This document shows, one piece after another, positions 7,303 to 14,597 of a stretch of DNA of 14,597 nt (the first letter of the stretch is position 1; every line of letters starts with the position of its first letter). The notes beneath the pieces were generated by a model that did not search any database, was not told the DNA's origin, and saw only the letters and a program-made list of their open reading frames with translations. A program made the translations under genes and the position numbers. Source of the stretch: JAKORR01 sp964608495 (lineage in GTDB: Bacteria; Armatimonadota; Zipacnadia; Zipacnadales; FEN-943); the NCBI GenBank assembly GCA_964608495.1, contig CAZSOQ010000127.1, positions 1-14,597 on the forward strand. Reading direction: 5' to 3'.

Positions 7303-10300
7303 CTAGCGGTCCACCAGGCGGCCCAGGCTCTTGATCGCAACGTCGTCTATCTGCCCCCGCGCGTACCGGCTGTGCTCCCCCCACAGGTACGCGCCAATGG
7401 TCACCGGCGCGTCCGACGCAAAGTCCCCCTGCGTCGTGTCCGGCGCGGTGCCGTCGAGCTTGCCGTCAACGTACACCTTGATCGTGCGGTCGGACACATC
7501 CCTGACGCCTCGCACCAGATGCCACTCGTCGTCCCCGAGCACCGTGCTCCCCGTCACCTGGCAGTACACATCGCCCCGCGGCGAGGACAGATACAGCTTC
7601 ACGCGCCCGTCGCTGAGGAAGAAGCAATACTGCCGGGTCGCCATGCTGCAGACGATGGGGACCGTGACCCGGGGCTCGGCGGGCTCCATCCTCACCCGCG
7701 CCTCGACCGAGAAGCTCTCGTCCGCGGCGAAATCGAAGTCCGCCGTACGGTCCACGCGGGCATACTGGGCCTCGCCGTCCATCGCGAGCGCCTTGCCGCC
7801 GTCGGCTGGGACCAGGGCCGCGCCGCCGACGAGGGCCGCGTGATGGCCCCGGCCGCTCTGGTCGGCGATCAGCCCATCCTCCTCCTGCGCGTCGAAGGTC
7901 CAGCGGCCGATCACCCGCTCCTCGCCGATGAAGCGCTTTGTGGCCAGAGCCAGCTCCGGCCCCGACAGCAGCGCGTAGGTGTGTCCCGCCTCAGTGTCGA
8001 AGACGATCGTGTCGCCCTCGAGGCGGTGCGGCACGATGTCCCGCCCCGCCAGGTCCATCACCTTCACCTCGCCCGACGGCCAGGGGCTCTTGACGCGGCA
8101 GGTGCGGCCCGCGCGCGAAGTGATCCTCACGCCCCGCACGTCCGTGGCCGAGTGGGCCGCCGCCACCTCGAACCCACCCGCCGCGAGGAAGCCCGAGAAG
8201 CTGTCATTGAGCGACGTGCCCTCGGGGACGCCGGCGTACAGGTGGATCCGCCCGGGCCAGGACAGGCAGCGGCCCAGCGGCGAGAGATCGGGCTTCTCCG
8301 GCATGCCCAGCGTGAGCCGGATTTGCGCCAGGTAGCCGGGGCGAGGGCTGTGCTCCTTGTCGGGCAGCGCCCGGTAGGACCGTCGCGCCATCTCCAGCAG
8401 CTCCGGCGGCGAGTCCAGGCTGATGTCCTCGGCCCACAGCACCATCACGAGGTTGGCCGTGATGTTGTAGTTGAGCAGCCGCGGCGCGTCGCGCACGTCG
8501 CAGAAGACCGGGCCCTCGTCGGTCTCGAGGGTCGGGTAGGGCACCAGGTGCTCCACGATCTCGCGCCAGCGCTCGCGTTCCTCGGCGTCCACGCCCAGGA
8601 TCTCCGAGGCCTGGATACAGGCCCGCAGGTGGTACTTCACGAAGCTGAGCGCGCCCACCGAATCGCGGTTCAGCTTGAACTCCGGCGTGAAGCCCCAGTG
8701 CTCCTGCGACACCGTGGGGATCACGTGGTACAGGCCGTCATCGCCCTTCGTGACATAGTCGGCATAGAAGCGGGCGCCCTCGCGCATCATCGGGTAGGCC
8801 CGCTCGCGCAGGAAGTCCACGTCCCACGTGTACTGAAAGACTTGCCAGAAGGGCTGCAGCATCAGCCCCGTGTTCTCCAGGCCCCACTCCCACGTGACGC
8901 TGCCGTACACAACGCGGTCCGACTTGATGGGGTAGTGCACCAGCGGGAAGGCCAGGCCGTCGCAGTGGTACACCTCGCGGGCGTTGCGCCGCAGGATCGG
9001 CACCATCTCCTCGAAGAGCCGCAGCCGCTGCTCCAGGCCGTCCACGTCGCCCGCCACGATGGAGGGCAGCGAGTAGCCCTCGTTGAAGTGATAGTCCCCG
9101 TGCCAGGGCGTGGCGTCCGCGTAGGTGCACGACGTGGCGTTGTAGTGCATCACGCGCGACAGGCGCCACTGCCGCACGGCCTCCGGCGTCGCCCTGGCGC
9201 TCTCGCGGGCCAGCGCCTCGGGCCCCGTCGCCAGAGCCTTCTCCAGCTCCTCGCGCGCCGCCGCCAGCGGATCCGCCGCGTCGCGCGTCGTGACCACACT
9301 CAGGTACAGCACGAAGGACCCGGCCCGCGAGCCGACCTCCGCCTCGGCCACACTCCCGTACTCAGCCTCGTTGAACCGCTCCGCCGCCATCCGCTCCTCC
9401 AGCAGGTAGCCGGGGATCCCCTTGCCCTGCTCGTCGGTCATGGGGTGCACGGTGTAGGGCGTGCCCGCGCCCTTCACCCCGTCCCGCGCCCGCGTGCGAT
9501 AGGCGGCGCCGTCCAGCACGCCCATCATCACGTACTCGAAGCCCTGCGGGAACGTCTTCTCGGCGTGGAAGCGCTGGCGCACCCAGAAGAACCGGCCGTC
9601 GGCGCCCGCCTCGGGGTCGGGCAGCGGTCCGTTGCCGGGGTCCTGGCTGTAGTCATAGTCCATCTTGCCCCCGTAGTGCGTAAGCAGGAAGATGCAGTTG
9701 TCCCGCGCCGTCGTGTCCTTGTGGCGGTAGAGCTGCACACGCACGGGCGCGTCGAGGCCCGCGTACTCGCCGCGCACCACCAGCACGTTGCGCGTCCGCA
9801 GCAGGAGGGCGCGCAGGGACGCTCGGGCCTCACCGGCCGCGGCCCGGGCCACCAGGCCGCCGTCCGCGCCCTCGCCGGCCTGCCACTCCGCGCCCTCGGC
9901 CAGCCCCGGCCAGGTGACCCGCATCTGGCCCACGGGCTTCGGGCACGGGAAGTCGTAGGCGTGGTAGACCGCCTGCGGCGAGTTGGGCAAGCCCAGGTCG
10001 CTGTGGTAGCCGATCTTGCCGCTGAAGCACACGCGCCGCACGTCGTCAAGGTCAATGATGTCCTTCCGGTCGCCGAAGTAGCGCCGATCCCACACATCGT
10101 TCTTCGCCAGGCTGAAGGTCATCGGCGACGGGCCGTCCCAGAAGCTGACCTCCAGGTCCTCGTTGTGGAAGCGATGGATCGCCGACCGCGCGTCCGTCAC
10201 ATACCCCGTCCCCGGCTGGTTTCCCCTGTCGGGCGCCACGTTCGCCTGTCTCATGATCGGCTGCTCCGCGCACCAGCCGCCCCGGAGCGCAAACCCCATC

Positions 10301-10353
10301 GCCAGGGCGATCGCGCAGGTCACGACGGTGCCTGAATAGGCTCTGCGGGCCAT
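7303..10353 (-). CDS. Secreted GH95-like (alpha/alpha)6 glycoside hydrolase with C-terminal LamG domain
   Basis: A 1016-residue exported protein, probably a glycosidase; GH95 members are mostly alpha-L-fucosidases or alpha-L-galactosidases, but the specificity here is open. A signal peptide covers about residues 1-29 (hydrophobic TCAIALAMGFAL, cleavage near WCA|EQ). An N-terminal beta super-sandwich runs from about 55 to 360 (FSLAKNDVWDRR at 80-91 is typical of GH95/DUF5703-like proteins). The helical barrel runs from about 390 to 690: WHGDYHFNEGYSLPS (417-431), YHCDGLAFPL (462-471) and WEWGLENTGLMLQPFWQ (488-504) are characteristic of this fold. A beta domain (about 720-800) precedes a LamG in normal order (about 813-1013; IGRWTFDAQEEDG first, KVYVDGKLDG late). 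AAAGGAG at 10368-10362 lies 8 nt before the ATG. It heads the three-gene minus-strand unit. The family call is by motif resemblance; another (alpha/alpha)6 family remains possible. Confidence 0.75.
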   Translation of the reverse strand: MARRAYSGTVVTCAIALAMGFALRGGWCAEQPIMRQANVAPDRGNQPGTGYVTDARSAIHRFHNEDLEVSFWDGPSPMTFSLAKNDVWDRRYFGDRKDIIDLDDVRRVCFSGKIGYHSDLGLPNSPQAVYHAYDFPCPKPVGQMRVTWPGLAEGAEWQAGEGADGGLVARAAAGEARASLRALLLRTRNVLVVRGEYAGLDAPVRVQLYRHKDTTARDNCIFLLTHYGGKMDYDYSQDPGNGPLPDPEAGADGRFFWVRQRFHAEKTFPQGFEYVMMGVLDGAAYRTRARDGVKGAGTPYTVHPMTDEQGKGIPGYLLEERMAAERFNEAEYGSVAEAEVGSRAGSFVLYLSVVTTRDAADPLAAAREELEKALATGPEALARESARATPEAVRQWRLSRVMHYNATSCTYADATPWHGDYHFNEGYSLPSIVAGDVDGLEQRLRLFEEMVPILRRNAREVYHCDGLAFPLVHYPIKSDRVVYGSVTWEWGLENTGLMLQPFWQVFQYTWDVDFLRERAYPMMREGARFYADYVTKGDDGLYHVIPTVSQEHWGFTPEFKLNRDSVGALSFVKYHLRACIQASEILGVDAEERERWREIVEHLVPYPTLETDEGPVFCDVRDAPRLLNYNITANLVMVLWAEDISLDSPPELLEMARRSYRALPDKEHSPRPGYLAQIRLTLGMPEKPDLSPLGRCLSWPGRIHLYAGVPEGTSLNDSFSGFLAAGGFEVAAAHSATDVRGVRITSRAGRTCRVKSPWPSGEVKVMDLAGRDIVPHRLEGDTIVFDTEAGHTYALLSGPELALATKRFIGEERVIGRWTFDAQEEDGLIADQSGRGHHAALVGGAALVPADGGKALAMDGEAQYARVDRTADFDFAADESFSVEARVRMEPAEPRVTVPIVCSMATRQYCFFLSDGRVKLYLSSPRGDVYCQVTGSTVLGDDEWHLVRGVRDVSDRTIKVYVDGKLDGTAPDTTQGDFASDAPVTIGAYLWGEHSRYARGQIDDVAIKSLGRLVDR

Positions 10354-10630
10354 TCTTCGCTCTCCTTTGGGTCGGCGCGACCGGCCGGCCGGCCCGCCGG
10401 TCCTCCGCTTCGGCGGCCCGCGACCCTTTCCTCGTCATCGCGCGCCCCGGACATGCGGGCACACTCGCGGGCACCTGTGGACCCCGCAAGGCACCCGCGG
10501 CCTCGAAGCCCCGGCCCCGGGCCTCGCCCGCGCAGGAGGACTCTGTCGCCTCGAAGCAAACCGTGCGCCGCGCGCCGGGGCCGCCCTGGGGTCGCACCGC
10601 GGCCCGGCGACGACAAGGACGGTGAGAGCC
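10354..10630. promoter_or_regulatory. Divergent intergenic region with inverted and direct repeats
   Basis: The 277 bp between the GH95-like gene (minus) and the propeller gene (plus) must hold both promoters, but I see no convincing -35/-10 pair. Visible structure is the inverted repeat GACCGGC (10379-10385) / GCCGGTC (10396-10402), which would lie in the leader of the minus-strand unit, a CCGC-TTCG-GCGG hairpin near 10406-10417, and a direct repeat of GCGGGCAC at 10455-10462 and 10467-10474 with a 12-bp period. These could be operator or leader elements; in such GC-rich DNA some would arise by chance. Open frames crossing it are Arg/Pro-rich and not credible as genes. Confidence 0.35.
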
Positions 10631-12058
10631 ATGCCCGCTCGTCTGGCCGTGGGCCGCAAGCACGTCTTCACCGACTGGTCCTTCACCGAGGCAGGCTACG
10701 GCGTCGCCTGGAGCACACAGCCCCGCCCGTCGCTGATGCCCAGCGGCGTGCGCATCGTGGTCTTCCGGCCGGTCCTGCATCCGCAGCCCGTGATCCTCCC
10801 CGAGCGCCCCTGGGAAAGCCATTTCATCAACGCCTACTCCACCTGGTTCGAGGACGAGGGACGCTTCCGCCTCTACTACGAGGCCTACAGCGCCTACGAC
10901 AAGGGCGACTTCAGCGCCCGGCTCTGCTACGCGGAGTCGGAGGACGGTGTGCGGTGGGAACGGCCGTCGCTGGGGATAGTGGACTTCGGTGGGTCGCGCG
11001 AGAACAACATCGTCTACGCCGAGGAGAACTCAGGCGGCCGCAGCCCCCACGGCGCCCACGTCCACAAGGACCCCAGCGCGCCCCCCGCCGAACGCTACAA
11101 GATGGTGCACTGCGCGCAGGACGACCGGGGCGCCTACCTCGCCGCGGCCCTCTCGCCGGACGGCCTTCACTGGACGCCCGTCGAGGAGCCGGTGCTCAGG
11201 TGGGCCAGCGACACGCAGACCGTGGTCTTCTGGGACGAGCTCTGCGGCCACTACAAGGGCTACTTCCGCGGCTGGCCCACCGGCAGCCTGTGGTCCGGAC
11301 GCCGGACCGTGGACCACGCCGTCACCGACGACTTCCGCCACTGGCCGAACCCGCGCTTCTGCATGGTGACCGACGCGGGTGACCCGCCCGGCACGGACAT
11401 CTACACCAATTCGGCCATGCCCTGGCCGGGCGCGCAGGACGCCTATCTGGCCTTCCCCTGCTTCTACCCGCGCAGCGCCGACACCATGGAGACGCACCTG
11501 TGGGCCAGCCGCGACGGGGCGCTGTGGCAACGTCCCCTGCGCGAGCCGCTGCTGGCCGCAGGCCCGCCCGAGGGCGATCACTTCGCCGGGCTGGTCGCCG
11601 GGCAAGGGCTCATCGAGACCGCCCCCGGCGAGTGGTCCCTGCTCGTCGCCAAGCGCACCGTCACCCACAACGAGACGCACTACGAGGGCCGCTGGACCGA
11701 TCGCGGCGGCCTGTGGCGGGCCACCATACGCGAGGACGGCTTCATGGCCGTCGAGGCCGAGGCCCGCGGCGAGTTCTGGACCGTGCCCTTCGAGCTCGAG
11801 GGCGACCGGCTCGAGCTCAACGCCTGGACCCACTTCGGCGGCGAGGTGAGGGTGGCCGTCGTCCCCCAGGGCGCCGAAGAGAGCGGGGCGGGCTTCGCCC
11901 TCGACGACTGCGATCCGGTGACCGGCGACGCCCTGTGGACGACCGTCACCTGGCGCGGCAGCCCGGACCTCAGCCCGCTGCGAGGCAAGCCAGTGAGGCT
12001 GCACTGGCAGCTCACGCGCGGCAGGCTCTACACCTTCCGCACCGTCCTCGCGGGATGA
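10631..12058 (+). CDS. GH32/GH43-like five-bladed beta-propeller protein, probably cytoplasmic glycosidase
   Basis: A 475-residue protein resembling the beta-fructosidase (GH32/GH43/GH68) superfamily, likely acting on an oligosaccharide. Propeller blades are marked by repeats of the form S-x-DG-x-x-W: SEDGVRWERP (103-112), SPDGLHWTPV (175-184), TDDFRHWPNP (232-241), SRDGALWQRP (293-302). A blade containing SDTQTVVFWDE (193-203) resembles the substrate-facing Asp segment of this superfamily, and INAYSTWFEDEGRFRLYYEAY (66-86) looks like an earlier blade. A C-terminal beta-sandwich (about 375-475) follows, as in GH32. There is no signal peptide, in contrast to the exported neighbours. The ATG at 10631 is preceded by AAGGA at 10615-10619 and GGTGAG at 10621-10626; the upstream open frame is low-complexity and was rejected. 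It is transcribed away from the three-gene unit and converges on the oxidoreductase gene. The catalytic acids were not assigned. Confidence 0.7.
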   Translation: MPARLAVGRKHVFTDWSFTEAGYGVAWSTQPRPSLMPSGVRIVVFRPVLHPQPVILPERPWESHFINAYSTWFEDEGRFRLYYEAYSAYDKGDFSARLCYAESEDGVRWERPSLGIVDFGGSRENNIVYAEENSGGRSPHGAHVHKDPSAPPAERYKMVHCAQDDRGAYLAAALSPDGLHWTPVEEPVLRWASDTQTVVFWDELCGHYKGYFRGWPTGSLWSGRRTVDHAVTDDFRHWPNPRFCMVTDAGDPPGTDIYTNSAMPWPGAQDAYLAFPCFYPRSADTMETHLWASRDGALWQRPLREPLLAAGPPEGDHFAGLVAGQGLIETAPGEWSLLVAKRTVTHNETHYEGRWTDRGGLWRATIREDGFMAVEAEARGEFWTVPFELEGDRLELNAWTHFGGEVRVAVVPQGAEESGAGFALDDCDPVTGDALWTTVTWRGSPDLSPLRGKPVRLHWQLTRGRLYTFRTVLAG

Positions 12059-12150
12059 ATACCGGCCGGTGAGGACACGCGTGGAGCGTGACGGACGGGC
12101 CGGGCGACAGGGCCACCCGCACCAGGGGGTTTGCCGGCCCAGAGCCAGCC
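12059..12150. terminator. Convergent intergenic region with inverted repeats, possible terminator
   Basis: Between the propeller gene (plus) and the oxidoreductase gene (minus) lie the perfect palindrome ACCGGCCGGT (12061-12070), a stem-loop CACGC (12076-12080) / GCGTG (12086-12090), and a longer inverted repeat GGGCCGG (12097-12103) / CCGGCCC (12134-12140). The first two directly follow the plus-strand stop codon and could end that transcript. No T-run follows either stem, so the call is tentative. Confidence 0.3.
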
Positions 12151-13218
12151 CTACACCTTCCCGCCCCGCGCGCCTGCCAGCAGCTCCACGTACTGACGCG
12201 CCACGCACAGGTCCTCCAGCGCCTCCTCAGCCCGGCACATCGGCTCCCTTTCACCCTTCACCGCCGCCACGAAGTTCGCGGCCTGCTGGCGCATCGCGTG
12301 GACCCACGGCAGCGTCGGCACGAGCGTCTCGGGGGTCGCGCTCTGCGCCGGGTCGCGGAAGACCTCGACGCGCCCCGGCCGGTTGCTCGCCAGGGGCGCC
12401 GGCAGCTCCACCTTCACGTAGCCGTGCTCGAAGGCCACCAGCATGTGCTCGAACCAGTCCACCGTCGTCCTGTAGGGCGACATCTCGATGGTGCCCGGCA
12501 CGCCGCTCTCGCTCTCCGCCACCAGCAGCACGCCCGTCGGGTCGGCGTGGGTGGCCCAGTAGGGCTCTCCCATCAGGTGTCGCATCATGTTCACCTGATG
12601 GATGTAGTAGTTGACGAAGCTGTTGTACTGCTCGTAGGTGCGCTCATCCATATCGCTCGCCGGTGGGTCCCACTCCAGGGGTGGCATCGGCTCGTCGCTG
12701 CGCACCAGGTCGCTGAAGCCGCCCGCGACCCAGTCCCCGGCAGGCATCAGGATGCGCACGTAGGTCAGCCTCCCCAGCTCGCCGGTGGCCTTGAGCCGCT
12801 CGATCTCCGCCTTGGCGTACATGGTGGCCGGGTCGCTGCGCTTGTGGTAGCCCACCATGTGCCACGTGCCGCTGGCGGCCACGGCCCGCACGATCCTCTC
12901 CCCCTGCTCGATGGACCCGGCCAGCGGCTTCTCCGTGAACACCGGCACGCCGGCGCTCAGAAGCTGCGGCACCAGCGTGCCGTGGCGCGTGAAGGGCTGC
13001 GAGGCCACGATCCCGTCCAGCTCCTCCGCCTCCAGCATCGCCTCGTGGTCACGGTAGACGCGCGGCACGCCGTACTTCTCGGCCACCCGTCGCCCCAGAC
13101 CCTCGCGCACCTCCGCGATCGCCACCACCTCGCAGCCGTCCACGGTGACGTAGTTCTTCAGGTGCGCGCACTGTCCCATGCTGCCGACACCGACGAAGCC
13201 GATTCTGGCTTTATCCAT
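12151..13218 (-). CDS. Gfo/Idh/MocA family NAD(P)-dependent oxidoreductase
   Basis: A 355-residue cytoplasmic sugar or inositol dehydrogenase-type enzyme that would oxidise a sugar or derivative using NAD(P). The Rossmann fold opens at the N terminus with GFVGVGSMG (7-15), and the family signature EKP sits at 96-98 in TEKPLA. The C-terminal alpha/beta domain carries NYYIHQVNMMRHLMG (203-217), corresponding to the usual substrate-side D-x-x-x-H block, here with Asn203 and His207. Length and layout are normal for the family. A stretch of about 40 residues (roughly 160-200, rich in Asp, Glu and Pro) sits before that block and may shape specificity. The ATG at 13218 has GGGAGG at 13233-13228. It lies 58 bp downstream of the URO-D-family gene on the same strand, so the two are probably one transcript. 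The substrate cannot be deduced; a sugar released by the neighbouring hydrolases is a reasonable guess. Confidence 0.88.
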   Translation of the reverse strand: MDKARIGFVGVGSMGQCAHLKNYVTVDGCEVVAIAEVREGLGRRVAEKYGVPRVYRDHEAMLEAEELDGIVASQPFTRHGTLVPQLLSAGVPVFTEKPLAGSIEQGERIVRAVAASGTWHMVGYHKRSDPATMYAKAEIERLKATGELGRLTYVRILMPAGDWVAGGFSDLVRSDEPMPPLEWDPPASDMDERTYEQYNSFVNYYIHQVNMMRHLMGEPYWATHADPTGVLLVAESESGVPGTIEMSPYRTTVDWFEHMLVAFEHGYVKVELPAPLASNRPGRVEVFRDPAQSATPETLVPTLPWVHAMRQQAANFVAAVKGEREPMCRAEEALEDLCVARQYVELLAGARGGKV

Positions 13219-13276
13219 GGGCCTTGCCCTCCCTGCCTTGCGACTGGACCGCCTGTCTCCGCCGTCTCTCGCGCGC

Positions 13277-14413
13277 CTAGTATCGCCCGCAGGTCTCCAC
13301 GGCGTCTATCATCGCCTGGATGTTCTCGTCCGGAGTGTCCCGCCCGCACTGGTCCCCCGTGGACAGGATGAAGCCCCCGCCTTCCGCCGCGTCCTCGATG
13401 CACCGCCGCGAGGCCGCCAGCACACCCTCGTAGGTCCCCCGCAGCATCACCGCTGTCGTGTGCAGGTTCCCCTTCAGGCACAGCCGGTCGCCGTACAGGC
13501 GCTTGAGCTCCCCCAGGTCGCAGTCGCCCATCGGCGGCACCTCCAGGGGGTCTATCACGTCCAGGTCCGTCTCCTCGGCGCAGATCCTTACCAGCTCCCG
13601 CTCGGGCCCGCAGGAGTGGATATGGCTGACGATCCCCGCGTCCCTGCACCAGCTCGTCACCGCCTGGACCACGGGCAGCGAGACATCGCGGAACACCCCG
13701 ACCGTCTGGAAGATGAGCGTGCCCGAGGCGCCGCAGCCGATGTAGTCGGGCCTCACCCTCATGCTCAGGATGTTCTCGAACCGGCGCCGGCACCACTCGA
13801 TCACCCGCCGGGAGCGCTCGCGGGGCACCCCGGGGTCGTCGTAGTACTCGTACACGCCCTGCTCGCCGTAGACCACCGCGCTGGTGCCGCAGTTCATGCC
13901 GACGACCCCGTCGTCGCCCATCAGCTCGTAGGCCAGCTCGAAGAGCTCCGGGCCCTCGGGCCACTGCCTGACGCCCTCCACGGGCTCCCAGTGATCGGGC
14001 ACCTCGGGGACGCTGGCCTTGGCGGGTGACAGGCCGTGGGTCGGCGGGTCCCCGCGGTAGTAGACGGTGACGTGCGGCGCCCAGATCCGCTCGCCGTCCT
14101 GCAGGCTGTGCGCCCGCGTGATGATACGCTCGTCGGTGCGCGCGACGATGGCCTCCTGCCACGGGCTGGGCTCGGTGGGCCTCTCGTCCTCGAAGACCAC
14201 TTCGACCTGGTAGTCCAGGAAGCCGTCGAACCCGAAGTGCTTCACGGCGTTGATGTAGGCCAGCCACAGCGGCGGGTCCTGGTACAGGTAGATGTCCCAG
14301 AAGGGCTTGCCGGTCAGGCGGGCGGGAATCATGTTCGACATGTCGGGCGCGACGGGGACCCTATCCGGCGTCCCGTGGCGCATCGCGATCATCATGCGTT
14401 CCTTGGCTGTCAT
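13277..14413 (-). CDS. Uroporphyrinogen decarboxylase (URO-D)/MtaA-family protein, probable methyltransferase rather than heme enzyme
   Basis: A 378-residue cytoplasmic protein of the URO-D fold. It opens MTAKERMMIAMRHGTPDRVP (1-20), the usual start of the non-heme branch (cf. PDRVPV), and lacks the N-terminal arginine-rich substrate loop of HemE. Later landmarks are DVIDPLEVPP (285-294) and LKGNLHTTAVMLRG (313-326). HSC at 266-268 (in HIHSCGP) and Cys356 (in STGDQCGRD) match the His-x-Cys...Cys zinc site of MtaA, MtbA and CmuA methyltransferases, which move methyl groups to or from corrinoid proteins. No corrinoid-binding domain is fused or adjacent, so a methyltransferase role is inference. 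The ATG at 14413 has AAGGAG at 14430-14425 upstream. It is the first gene of a probable two-gene unit with the Gfo/Idh/MocA oxidoreductase; demethylation or modification of a sugar before oxidation would fit. Confidence 0.82.
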   Translation of the reverse strand: MTAKERMMIAMRHGTPDRVPVAPDMSNMIPARLTGKPFWDIYLYQDPPLWLAYINAVKHFGFDGFLDYQVEVVFEDERPTEPSPWQEAIVARTDERIITRAHSLQDGERIWAPHVTVYYRGDPPTHGLSPAKASVPEVPDHWEPVEGVRQWPEGPELFELAYELMGDDGVVGMNCGTSAVVYGEQGVYEYYDDPGVPRERSRRVIEWCRRRFENILSMRVRPDYIGCGASGTLIFQTVGVFRDVSLPVVQAVTSWCRDAGIVSHIHSCGPERELVRICAEETDLDVIDPLEVPPMGDCDLGELKRLYGDRLCLKGNLHTTAVMLRGTYEGVLAASRRCIEDAAEGGGFILSTGDQCGRDTPDENIQAMIDAVETCGRY

Positions 14414-14452
14414 CCTGGGGCAGGCTCCTTGCCGGCGGCTCTCTGGCGCAAG

Positions 14453-14481
14453 AAGCTACGGCCTGACGGGCGCAGAGTCAA
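14453..14481 (-). promoter_or_regulatory. Candidate sigma70-type promoter for the URO-D/oxidoreductase unit
   Basis: On the minus strand TTGACT (14481-14476) matches the -35 consensus at five of six positions. After 17 bp it is followed by TAGCTT (14458-14453), which keeps the first two and the last base of TATAAT. The -10 lies about 40 bp before the start codon. The match stands out in this GC-rich DNA, but the -10 is weak and sigma preferences of the host are unknown. Nothing else recognisable is seen from 14482 to the window end. Confidence 0.4.
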
Positions 14482-14597
14482 CCGGCTGGCGCGCCCCGCG
14501 TGACCTCCCCGAATCTCCCGCGGCCCAGCCCTCTCGCGTCCTGACCACGACCATCGCGATAGGTCGCTCCGCAACCTCAGTGGATGGGGGTCTGGGG

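Noticed and set aside
7273..10335. Very long open frame on the plus strand (about 1020 codons) antisense to the GH95-like gene
   Set aside because: It is rich in Arg, His, Val and Pro without domain motifs and mirrors a gene with clear motifs, signal peptide and ribosome site. Such shadows are expected in GC-rich DNA, where antisense stops are rare.
10381..10396. CCGG/GGCC run as a possible tandem repeat or recombination site
   Set aside because: Only three short GGCC units in a very GC-rich context; too little to distinguish from base composition.
10367..10630. N-terminal extension of the propeller protein by 88 codons
   Set aside because: The extension is Arg/Pro/Gly-rich, begins at a TTG within the leader of the divergent gene, and has no domain. 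The ATG at 10631 begins where family-like sequence starts.
12088..13371. Plus-strand open frame of about 427 codons antisense to the oxidoreductase gene
   Set aside because: The minus strand carries a full Gfo/Idh/MocA protein with a nucleotide-binding motif and EKP, and the plus frame has no such support.
1..14597. tRNA, rRNA, CRISPR array, insertion sequence or prophage signs
   Set aside because: No cloverleaf-like or rRNA-like segments, no regularly spaced repeats, no transposase or integrase motifs and no paired terminal repeats were seen; nearly all sequence is accounted for by eight coding regions.

Overview
This is a very GC-rich, tightly packed bacterial window. It holds the 3' end of a housekeeping gene (mutL) followed by about 13.7 kb that reads as a carbohydrate-processing locus. 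LamG (concanavalin A-like) domains, large secreted TIM-barrel and (alpha/alpha)6-type hydrolases, a Gfo/Idh/MocA dehydrogenase and a uroporphyrinogen-decarboxylase-family protein side by side are typical of Armatimonadota, Planctomycetota and related polysaccharide degraders. The phylum is an inference from gene content; no rRNA or other taxonomic marker is present.

Layout. (1) 1-611 (+): C-terminal part of MutL, cut by the window edge. (2) 667-4344 (+): a 1225-residue secreted multidomain glycosidase of GH39/GH5 type (clan GH-A). A LamG module is inserted inside its TIM barrel and a second LamG lies at the C terminus. (3) 10353-4417 (-): a three-gene unit, in transcription order a secreted GH95-like hydrolase with a C-terminal LamG, an uncharacterised membrane-anchored or exported protein, and a secreted TIM-barrel hydrolase-like protein. 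The last two overlap by ATGA. It converges on gene 2 across 72 bp. (4) 10631-12058 (+): a GH32/GH43-like beta-propeller protein without a signal peptide, divergent from the three-gene unit across a 277-bp intergenic region. (5) 14413-12151 (-): a two-gene unit, a URO-D/MtaA-family protein followed by a Gfo/Idh/MocA oxidoreductase, with a plausible sigma70-type promoter upstream of it.

How the parts may work together (inference): three large proteins with export signals would bind and cut a complex glycan outside the cytoplasm. The propeller enzyme, the dehydrogenase and the URO-D/MtaA-like protein lack signal peptides and could process released sugars or their methyl substituents inside. No transporter, SusC/SusD pair, sulfatase or dedicated regulator lies in the window, so uptake and control must be encoded elsewhere. 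No tRNA, rRNA, CRISPR array, insertion sequence or attachment site was seen.

The strongest oddity is the LamG inside the barrel of the first glycosidase. Its normally N-terminal strand segment sits at its C-terminal end, so it looks circularly permuted relative to the normally ordered LamG at the end of the same protein.
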